IMG/VR virus record: IMGVR_UViG_3300033144_005755
Span: 1-40,739 of that record
DNA: 40,739 bases
Strand: one strand, 5' to 3'
Origin: a virus
Shown here piece after piece: positions 35,317-40,739 of the stretch. Both the position numbers and the translations under genes were made by a program. The notes below the pieces were generated by a model. It saw nothing but the letters and a program-made list of their open reading frames with translations, had not been told where the DNA came from and ran no database searches. Every line of letters starts with the position of its first letter. Position 1 is the stretch's first letter.

Positions 35317-35357
35317 GTAAGTGTGTACACTTTTAGCGTAAAGGTGTACGCACTTAC
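35317..35357 (+). other. 18-bp hairpin between head and connector genes
   Basis: GTAAGTGTGTACACTTTT pairs with AAAGGTGTACGCACTTAC (18 pairs counting two G-U) around the loop AGCGT. It is the longest hairpin stem I found in a gene-free gap. There is no T run after it. Probable functions are an RNase III-type processing site or a stability element that raises head-gene mRNA relative to downstream mRNA; a protein-binding palindrome (GTGTACAC core) is also possible. Confidence 0.7.
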
Positions 35358-35380
35358 AGGAACGCACAGGAGCAGAATCA

Positions 35381-35716
35381 ATGCCGAGAATCGATACCAT
35401 TTTCACCCCCGATGGCAAGCCTCATCAATGCTTCGCCGTTGATGCGACCGAGAAGGTCAAGCATTGCAATTACACCCGCGATATGCCGAAGCTGGTCACT
35501 ATCTACGGCGCCAAGGGCGAGGAGTACAAATGCTACCCCGTGGAAGCCGCCGAGAAGGTCGCCAATGATGGATTCACCGCCGATAAGCCTGAGCATGTGA
35601 AGGCCACTCGCAAACGGAAATCCAAGCCGAAGGAAGAGCTTTTCGAGCCGACCGCCACCACCAAAGGAGACGAGTTGAGAGCCATGACTGATACCGAAGC
35701 CGCCTCCGATGGCTGA
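35381..35716 (+). CDS. Small protein with internal repeat
   Basis: 111 residues; start after CACAGGAGCAGAATCA. Two similar halves: GKPHQCFAVDATEKVKHCNYT (about 13-32) and EEYKCYPVEAAEKVANDGFT (about 47-66), each with Cys and EKV, suggesting a duplicated module. The C-terminus is basic then acidic (ATRKRKSKPKEELFE). Position after the cement proteins and before connectors suggests a head-completion role. Overlaps the next gene by 8 bases. Confidence 0.65.
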   Translation: MPRIDTIFTPDGKPHQCFAVDATEKVKHCNYTRDMPKLVTIYGAKGEEYKCYPVEAAEKVANDGFTADKPEHVKATRKRKSKPKEELFEPTATTKGDELRAMTDTEAASDG

Positions 35717-36119
35717 TTTCTCAAAAGATACCGACCTCGTTAAATATCAGTTCGATATTATGAAGTTTGGGGTTGATTCATGGACTCAATTCCATGCCGA
35801 CGCGAAGAGCGACATCCTGGTGGATTTGCGCCTGGATTGGTTCCCTAAAACAGGGTATCGAGGAGACCTTGATCCGGACCTTCTCACAGACTCACAATGG
35901 CTAAGGGCAAGCGTTTATAGGGTGTTGGGCTGGTATGCCTACGGCCAGCTTTCAAACGAGGAGGGGGATAAGTTCGATAGACTAATGAAAGCCTATCAAA
36001 GTAGATATGGGGTAGAGTTCAACTCCATTGTGTCTGATGGCGTGGAATACGATTTCGACGAGGATGGGACCGTGGACGACAGCGAAAAGGCCGGGTTCGA
36101 CAACAGGCGCAGCCGATGA
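35709..36119 (+). CDS. Head-tail connector-like protein with EF-hand motif
   Basis: 136 residues. The helical core (VKYQFDIMKFGVDSWTQFHA, then ASVYRVLGWYAYGQLS, then FDRLMKAYQSRYGVEF) is typical of gp6/gp15-type adaptor proteins that bind the portal. Near the C-terminus DFDEDGTVDDSEK matches a calcium EF-hand/dockerin loop (D-x-D-x-D-G-x-x-D-x-x-E), an unusual addition. Calcium could stabilise the virion connector. ATGA overlap with the next gene. Confidence 0.72.
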   Translation: MADFSKDTDLVKYQFDIMKFGVDSWTQFHADAKSDILVDLRLDWFPKTGYRGDLDPDLLTDSQWLRASVYRVLGWYAYGQLSNEEGDKFDRLMKAYQSRYGVEFNSIVSDGVEYDFDEDGTVDDSEKAGFDNRRSR

Positions 36120-36556
36120 AGGTCTCTTTTCGTGTAGAGGGGGAGAAGGAGGCTATCAAATCTATAGGCTTCTTTTCTTTCAGGCGTGCATCTTCACGCC
36201 GCCGCAGGAAAGCATTTGGCCGGGCGGCTGCGTCTGTTTTGACGGACATCCAGCTGCGAACCCAGAAGGGTAGGGGGCTGAAAGGGGCCTTCAATGGATA
36301 CACCCTGTCAACTCTGCTGCAGAAGATCAAAAAGGGGCAACAGACCAGGCCAGTCAACCTGTCCGACACAAACCTGATGCTGGACAACATGAAAAGCAAT
36401 GGGCGCCCTCGATTCGGAACGGTCTTCTTTGGCAGTCGAGGCAGCACCAAGAAAGCGTTCCACACCGACCAGAAGCGCCCATGGTTCGGCATGAAGAAAG
36501 AGGAAGTGGATAAAGCGATGGAGGTGTTCAGTGGCAGTATCTTCGGGCGCAAGTAA
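36116..36556 (+). CDS. HK97 gp10-like head-tail joining protein
   Basis: 146 residues, basic. N-terminal MKVSFRVEGEKEAIKSIGF, then the Arg-rich helix RRRRKAFGRAAASVLTDIQL, C-terminal WFGMKKEEVDKAMEVFSG. Matches the style of HK97 gp10 / virion morphogenesis proteins that seal the head-tail interface. Overlaps the tail terminator gene by 26 bases. Confidence 0.7.
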   Translation: MKVSFRVEGEKEAIKSIGFFSFRRASSRRRRKAFGRAAASVLTDIQLRTQKGRGLKGAFNGYTLSTLLQKIKKGQQTRPVNLSDTNLMLDNMKSNGRPRFGTVFFGSRGSTKKAFHTDQKRPWFGMKKEEVDKAMEVFSGSIFGRK

Positions 36557-36974
36557 GCGGGAGCGGATCACACTGGAGGTGGTCGAGACGCTCCAGGGCA
36601 TGGTGGCGCCGAAACCTGGGATCGTCTCAAGGGACGTTCTCGACCCGGAGAATGAACTCTCCTCAGCTCAGTTCCCGGCCATTAGCGTCCAATCAGCTGA
36701 CGGGGAGAAGGCGCCTGGGGCAAAAGGTTTTTATGACGCGGTATTGACCATAACTTTTGAAGGGTTCGTCAAAGGCCCGAACGACTTAGACAAAAAAAGG
36801 AATGAGCTTATCGCGGGCATAGAGAGAACACTTTCCCTAGATATCACCAGGAAGGGCCTTGCTACCGACACCAGATTCACGGGCGAGGCGACAGATGCGG
36901 GAAGCGCCTCCACAGACGCTGCAGTCTTGATGGTAATTGAAGTTGACTACACATACGAAAAAGGAAACCCCTGA
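36531..36974 (+). CDS. Tail terminator (minor tail U-like)
   Basis: 147 residues; GTG start at 36531, which lies inside the preceding gene behind GGAGGTGTTCA. The order (a helical N-terminus, then FPAISVQSADGEKAPGAKGF, YDAVLTITFEGFVKG, LDKKRNELIAGIERTLSLD) is that of tail terminators/gpU-like proteins, which cap the tail tube. Placed exactly before the tube gene, as in most siphophages. One-base overlap with the next gene. Confidence 0.72.
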   Translation: MAVSSGASKRERITLEVVETLQGMVAPKPGIVSRDVLDPENELSSAQFPAISVQSADGEKAPGAKGFYDAVLTITFEGFVKGPNDLDKKRNELIAGIERTLSLDITRKGLATDTRFTGEATDAGSASTDAAVLMVIEVDYTYEKGNP

Positions 36975-37375
36975 TGGCTAAACAGCTTGGAGATGCTGGC
37001 ATCGTTGAATTTGGAGCGACTGCCGTTGCGCAAATTACCGGATGGTCCTTGTCGGTCGAGCCTATAGTTGCTGAAGGGCGCTCCGTCGGCGACCTAGCAA
37101 TGGACCGGGAATACATCGCGCAAGACTGGACTGCTACCATTGAAGGGTGGTTCCAGGACAGCGACACAGGCGGACAGGATGAATTGATCACTGCCCTTGT
37201 CGGAACCAAGATAGCCGACCTGGAGCTTCACACCAGCTCGGCAAATCAGTGGACTAGCACCAGCGCCCTTCTGACTTCCTATGAATCAGAGTCGTCAGGA
37301 GATGGCGGCTACATAACCTTCTCTGCAACTCTATCCTGCGCGGGAGCAGTCATTGCCTTTGGGGTTATTCCCTAA
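36974..37375 (+). CDS. Major tail tube protein
   Basis: 133 residues, starting MAKQLGDAGIVEFGATAVAQ. Beta-rich: ITGWSLSVEPIVAEGRSVGD, DWTATIEGWFQDSDTGGQD, then TSALLTSYESESSGDGGYI. This resembles short siphophage tail-tube proteins (a WxxxxxG strand pair followed by a loop). Six-fold rings stack around the tape measure protein. Precedes the tail chaperone gene with a one-base overlap. Confidence 0.78.
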   Translation: MAKQLGDAGIVEFGATAVAQITGWSLSVEPIVAEGRSVGDLAMDREYIAQDWTATIEGWFQDSDTGGQDELITALVGTKIADLELHTSSANQWTSTSALLTSYESESSGDGGYITFSATLSCAGAVIAFGVIP

Positions 37376-37983
37376 TGGCCTTCGTCTGCGTTGACCTGAG
37401 AGCCACCCAGGAATATGTCTCGGTCAATGACCCGGCCATTGACCACGCAAAGTCTGATCTTTCCGCGTATGATCGAACGCTTGACCGTTCTTTCTTAGCC
37501 TTCAATGATGGGATGGAGCCGACTGTTTTCACGTTCGGGGCTATTTCCTCGAAAGAATTCACAAAGGCCAATGATGCCCATATTCAGGCCAAGGCAAACG
37601 ATTTGCAGGATGCTGGAATCAAACCTTTCGGCCTTATGCGTGAAATGGTAGCGCTTGGATTGCGGGGCGTGGAAAACGCTCTAAAGGCTGATGGTGAAAC
37701 TAAATTTAGGCTGGACATACAGCCAGGAAATCCAAGCCGCGTGAAAGAGCGGTCGATGGACCACCTTCAGCAGTGGGGCGTCATCGAGGAGCTTGGTGAT
37801 GTGATCAGGCGCAAGAACTCCATGGATGCTGACGAAAAAAAGCCGTTGGCGCCCTCTTCGCAACCTTCCACGGAAAGCCAGTTAAATGGGACTGCTCCGC
37901 ATGCGACGAAGGGGAAAAACACTTCAGGGGGTGCGAAGGGAAGGCAAAGATCCAAACGAAAACCCAAGAAGGGGAGTTTATAA
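37375..37983 (+). CDS. Tail assembly chaperone, short form (gpG-like)
   Basis: 202 residues in frame 0. Helical body with DLRATQEYVSVNDPAIDHAK, FGAISSKEFTKANDAHIQAK, and the core LMREMVALGLRGVENALKAD. The C-terminal 45 residues after the slip site (PLAPSSQPSTESQLNG...KRKPKKGSL) are disordered and basic. By place (between tube and tape measure) and by the slip site at 37836 this is the lambda gpG equivalent, which coats the tape measure protein during tail assembly. Confidence 0.82.
   Translation: MAFVCVDLRATQEYVSVNDPAIDHAKSDLSAYDRTLDRSFLAFNDGMEPTVFTFGAISSKEFTKANDAHIQAKANDLQDAGIKPFGLMREMVALGLRGVENALKADGETKFRLDIQPGNPSRVKERSMDHLQQWGVIEELGDVIRRKNSMDADEKKPLAPSSQPSTESQLNGTAPHATKGKNTSGGAKGRQRSKRKPKKGSL
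37836..37842 (+). other. -1 ribosomal frameshift slip site A-AAA-AAG
   Basis: The G frame reads GAC GAA AAA AAG CCG here; A-AAA-AAG is the canonical slippery heptamer (as in dnaX). A -1 slip continues as GCC GTT GGC... into an open frame. That frame is closed upstream by TGA at 37830-37832 and open to 38168. Confidence 0.85.
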
Positions 37984-38168
37984 AAACATGCCCTATAAAG
38001 CTTAAGCGTCCCATGGATGCGTACATAAGGCCGTTCAGTTATTGGGACCGAGGGCTCTTCCCGAACGCGGGGACATGGGCGGACCAGCCCCATAAACTGG
38101 TGCAGATCATGGACGTAATAACGATGAAGCGGGACCAGAGACAGAGAGAGAAAAATGGCGAAAAATGA
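37842..38168 (+). CDS. Tail assembly chaperone frameshift extension (gpT-like part of gpGT)
   Basis: Reached by the -1 slip at 37836-37842; there is no own start. 108 residues follow, with AVGALFATFHGKPVKWDCSA, C-x2-C then a later C (HFRGCEGKA), then FIKTCPIKLKRPMDAYIRPF, SYWDRGLFPNAGTWADQPHK, then IMDVITMKRDQRQREKNGEK. This domain is conserved in the style of gpT-like extensions and would bind tube or tape-measure protein. Total fusion is about 264 residues. It ends 13 bases into the tape measure gene. The extension has the better conserved look, so frameshifting is almost certainly real. Confidence 0.82.
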   Translation, partial: AVGALFATFHGKPVKWDCSACDEGEKHFRGCEGKAKIQTKTQEGEFIKTCPIKLKRPMDAYIRPFSYWDRGLFPNAGTWADQPHKLVQIMDVITMKRDQRQREKNGEK

Positions 38169-39402
38169 CCGGCAGATGCGGATCATCATTAAGGTTAAAG
38201 ATATTGGCTCCCGCGTTCTCAAGACAATAACAAGGTCATTTGTGCGCCTCGGGAAGACAATTAAAGGTATCGGCAGATCTTTCACAAGCCTGAAAGCCCT
38301 GGGCGCTGGCCTGTTTGTTGGATTTGGTATAAAGAAAGCGCTTGATTCGTTCCAGCGGCTTGACGCAACCATGAAGGGACTGGGTAGTATTGCCAAGGCG
38401 ACCGGGGTTGATATGGCAGACGCCCAGAAAGCGGCGCAGGATCTCGCCGCCGACGGCCTGGCAACCGTGGCCGAGACAGCGCAGGGGTTGAAAAACCTCC
38501 TGTCGGCAGGTTTCGGGCTGCAAAAGTCAATCGATCTCATGAGGGCATTTAAGGATTCTGCTGCGTTCGGTCGTCAGGCCGCGCTTGGGTTCGGGGAATC
38601 CATCGTAGGTGCTACGGAAGGCCTGAAGAACAACAACTCCATGCTGGTTGACAACGCGGGAGTGACAAAGAACCTGTCAGTTCTACACAAGGAATATGCA
38701 ACTACGATTGGAACCACAGTCGGAAAGCTGACCCAGGCTCAAAAGCGCCAAGCTGAATATGTGGGCATTCTCCAGGAAACCAAAAACCAGGCCGGGGACG
38801 CGCTGAAAGCGACTGAGGGCTACGGTGGTCAGGTTGCCAAGCTGAATACAAAACTCCAAACGATGCTGCAGACCGTTGGTGAAAAGCTTGCGCCTGTCGT
38901 TTCAAAATTCATTAAGAATGCTGTCATTCCTGCTATTGAAGCATTTACTAAATGGTTCAAAAGCTCTGAAACCATAAACACTGCTCTAAACTGGATTACT
39001 GAAACCCTTAAAGACATTCAGAGAGTAGGTTTTGAGAATTGGATTGATGGGCTTGTCGCCAAAATGAAGGAGGCGATTAAACCCATCTTGGAGTTTGCCT
39101 CTACCATGAACAAGGCGTTCAGTTTCATTAGAGAAGTAACAGACTTTGTTGGCCTGACAGACGAAGCCCCTAAAGGGCCTGTGAGAGACTTCGGGACCTT
39201 CAGGGGGACCGCAAGCGGATCGAGAGATTTAGGCACAGTTGGTAATGAAATCGGCCCTGCTCGGGGGCGGAACCTTGGGACCATAGGGCCGAACGGTGAA
39301 CAAACCAGCCCAGACATAGGAGGAGCAAGGGAGAGCATGACGGTCCTAAAAGGCGACTGGATCAATGCAGGCAACCCACAACCGCAACTGAAGGGGGGGT
39401 GA
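38155..39402 (+). CDS. Tape measure protein (short)
   Basis: 415 residues, helical, with a basic N-terminus (RVLKTITRSFVRLGKTIKGI) and hydrophobic middle (LGAGLFVGFGIKKALDSFQR), then repeated amphipathic helices (SIAKATGVDMADAQKAAQDL, LSAGFGLQKSIDLMRAFKDS) and LNTKLQTMLQTVGEKLAPVV, a known tape-measure segment. About 0.15 nm per residue would give a tail near 60 nm, short for a siphophage. The last 80 residues are Gly/Arg/Pro-rich. Starts inside the gpT part (overlap 14 bases). Confidence 0.82.
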   Translation: MAKNDRQMRIIIKVKDIGSRVLKTITRSFVRLGKTIKGIGRSFTSLKALGAGLFVGFGIKKALDSFQRLDATMKGLGSIAKATGVDMADAQKAAQDLAADGLATVAETAQGLKNLLSAGFGLQKSIDLMRAFKDSAAFGRQAALGFGESIVGATEGLKNNNSMLVDNAGVTKNLSVLHKEYATTIGTTVGKLTQAQKRQAEYVGILQETKNQAGDALKATEGYGGQVAKLNTKLQTMLQTVGEKLAPVVSKFIKNAVIPAIEAFTKWFKSSETINTALNWITETLKDIQRVGFENWIDGLVAKMKEAIKPILEFASTMNKAFSFIREVTDFVGLTDEAPKGPVRDFGTFRGTASGSRDLGTVGNEIGPARGRNLGTIGPNGEQTSPDIGGARESMTVLKGDWINAGNPQPQLKGG

Positions 39403-39405
39403 CGA

Positions 39406-39807
39406 ATGGCAACAGTAGCAGTCGTTCTCTACTTCCCGACCAAGGGGGCGCCGACAACCACTTTGACCCTGGTTGCTCCTGAGCAGCCCTATTCGATGCG
39501 CCAGCCTGTCAAGAGGAATACTGTGATAACCTCTGACGGCGGTACTGTCACGGTCTACGCCCAGGCCGCGACACAGTACCATTACAGCATGGATATGCGC
39601 ATCCCAAACTCGACCATGCTTGATAACTTTATCGCGTTTTTCGACACAGTGGTCGATGGTATGGTGAAGACCTTTGAGATGGACGACACAGAGGGGAACG
39701 CTGTAACCGCTTGCAGGTTCTCCCATGACACGCTTGAGGGGCGGCTCACCCTCCTCAAAAAAGATGCTCTCTACAGGATTAAAATTGGGATATTCTCGGC
39801 GCCATGA
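39406..39807 (+). CDS. Distal/minor tail protein
   Basis: 133 residues; ATG at 39406, three bases after the tape measure stop. Beta-rich with YFPTKGAPTTTLTLVAPEQP, QYHYSMDMRIPNSTMLDNFI, then FFDTVVDGMVKTFEMDDTEG, and SHDTLEGRLTLLKKDALYRI. The arrangement tape measure, small beta protein, hub is standard for siphophage tips. ATGA overlap with the hub gene. The exact family is not certain. Confidence 0.7.
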   Translation: MATVAVVLYFPTKGAPTTTLTLVAPEQPYSMRQPVKRNTVITSDGGTVTVYAQAATQYHYSMDMRIPNSTMLDNFIAFFDTVVDGMVKTFEMDDTEGNAVTACRFSHDTLEGRLTLLKKDALYRIKIGIFSAP

Positions 39808-40739
39808 GGACGACCACCGCAAACTTTGACACCGCCGCCGCCGCCTCTGGGTCAACGCCTGTATGGCTCATGGAGGTGGACGCCTCAGGGGGGACGGTCT
39901 ATTACGCCGACCGGACCATCAATGACGGCACCAACGCCTATGTTGCCCAGATTCTCTCCTGGACTGGCATGTCTTCCGTTTCGGACCGGATGAGCGGCGG
40001 CGGGATCGCATCCAATACCGTTGTCACCTTCCAAGACGTTGGCACTTCCATTGCCACCAAGCTCCTGATTGACACCGAGGTCCGGATCTACCTCTGGTTC
40101 GAGGGCGCAACCCCAGCCCTGGGCGCGGCGGATCGGCTCCTGATCTATCGTGGAGTCATCTCCGACCCCATCGGCACCACCACGACAACGATCACGGCGA
40201 CGATTGCGCCCATTGAGATCTTTTTCAATTCAGTTGTTGGAAAGAAAATAACCACTGACACCTTTGCGAATGTGAACCGTGACGGAATAGGGGCCATGGC
40301 TCCGGTAATCTACGGGTCAGTTCAGAGGTCCAAGTGCTATCCAATTGATATTGGCGGGCGCACTTCACTTGCCGAAGACATAGACGATTCAGTTACCACG
40401 ATTCCCTTGACAGATGCGTCTGATTTCTCCGCGACTGGGACAGTCCAGATCAATTCAGAGCTTATTGCATATACTGGCAATTCTTCCAATAATCTGACCG
40501 GGGCGACGAGGGGGTCGGGTGGGTCTGATGCTGCTCCCCATACTCGCGGCTCAGGAGTTGCTGAAACACAGGCATCCTATTCCTACCTAATCGCAGGACA
40601 TGCAATCACCAGCGCAAGCGCTGTGTATATTGATGGTGTCCTAATCGATGCCGCTGATTACACTATCATCACCTCAGTAGAAAGCGGATCGGGGCTTGTT
40701 GCTCTAGTAGAATTTGATGTTCTCCCGTCCCTTATCCTG
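39804..40739 (+). CDS. Tail hub / tip protein, N-terminal part (continues at 1-1386)
   Basis: Starts at the ATG at 39804 overlapping the preceding stop and is open to the contig end; codon 275 is base 40626, which equals base 1, so the frame carries on across the join. N-terminal region reads like a tail-tip domain (VWLMEVDASGGTVYYADRTI, ASNTVVTFQDVGTSIATKLL, DRLLIYRGVISDPIGTTTTT). From about base 40240 the composition becomes more AT-rich, with a DDSVTTIPLTDASDFSATG motif like the N-terminus of the long fibre. Full length about 735 residues. Function by position and general similarity. Confidence 0.82.
   Translation, partial: MRTTTANFDTAAAASGSTPVWLMEVDASGGTVYYADRTINDGTNAYVAQILSWTGMSSVSDRMSGGGIASNTVVTFQDVGTSIATKLLIDTEVRIYLWFEGATPALGAADRLLIYRGVISDPIGTTTTTITATIAPIEIFFNSVVGKKITTDTFANVNRDGIGAMAPVIYGSVQRSKCYPIDIGGRTSLAEDIDDSVTTIPLTDASDFSATGTVQINSELIAYTGNSSNNLTGATRGSGGSDAAPHTRGSGVAETQASYSYLIAGHAITSASAVYIDGVLIDAADYTIITSVESGSGLVALVEFDVLPSLIL
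40626..40739. repeat. Terminal overlap, right copy
   Basis: Identical to 1-114. Removing one copy closes the circle and rejoins the hub gene in frame. Confidence 0.95.

Noticed and set aside
1-40739. Integrase, excisionase, attachment site, tRNA genes
   Set aside because: No tyrosine or serine recombinase pattern and no cloverleaf noticed; a tRNAscan-SE run would settle the latter.

Overview
The window is one complete tailed-phage (siphovirus-type) genome written as a linear contig. The first 114 bases (1-114) recur exactly as the last 114 (40626-40739), and one reading frame crosses the join without a break, so the molecule assembles as a circle of about 40,625 bp. The join falls inside the tail-hub gene. 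I see no tRNA, CRISPR array, integrase, partition gene or transposase, so nothing here proves lysogeny. Genes are packed with many ATGA stop/start overlaps and GGAG-type ribosome binding sites. This suits a bacterial host with a canonical anti-Shine-Dalgarno sequence; I cannot name the host from the sequence.

Layout on the circle: (1) Late rightward block, from a sigma70-like promoter at 27219-27248 through the join to 6612. It runs: a multi-hairpin untranslated leader RNA, small genes, terminase small and large subunits, portal, minor head protein, ParB-like protein, scaffold, major capsid, capsid cement, connectors, tail terminator, tail tube, tail assembly chaperone with a -1 frameshift, tape measure, tail tip and hub, a BppU-like protein, a long fibre with a C1q-like tip, an M15 endolysin and membrane (holin-like) proteins. 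(2) Leftward block A, 14931 to 6548: a pentapeptide-repeat protein, many small proteins, a C5 DNA methyltransferase, a RecE-like exonuclease and a RecT annealase. Embedded in it are two genes that look like head proteins of an unrelated phage (an adaptor and a shortened capsid protein). (3) Rightward block B, 15049 to 20243: Cro/YdaS-like regulator, radical SAM enzyme, SSB, GapR-like protein, SPFH (HflC/stomatin-like) membrane protein and a DUF1064 nuclease-like protein. (4) Leftward block B, 22995 to 20247: a second pentapeptide protein and several zinc-ribbon microproteins. (5) Rightward block C, 23116 to 27190: a second Cro/YdaS-like regulator, an O-like initiator that carries iteron-like repeats, a DUF6475 helicase-loader candidate and about nine small genes, leading to the late promoter.

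The clearest organising principle is duplication of the control point. At 14932-15048 and again at 22996-23115 a pentapeptide-repeat gene leaves to the left and a small HTH regulator leaves to the right from a short region with divergent promoter-like boxes and repeated operator-like sites. Both rightward promoters are placed so that the regulator mRNA would be leaderless or nearly so. Replication (O-like, loader-like, SSB, GapR-like) and recombination (exonuclease, annealase) are divided between the blocks.

The most unusual items are: the folded leader RNA between the late promoter and the packaging genes (five hairpins, with Shine-Dalgarno and anti-Shine-Dalgarno look-alikes in one stem); the foreign capsid-like protein inside an early operon while the phage has its own full capsid gene; the twin control modules; a 19-bp inverted repeat bounding a gene-poor segment; and the phage-encoded SPFH and radical SAM proteins.
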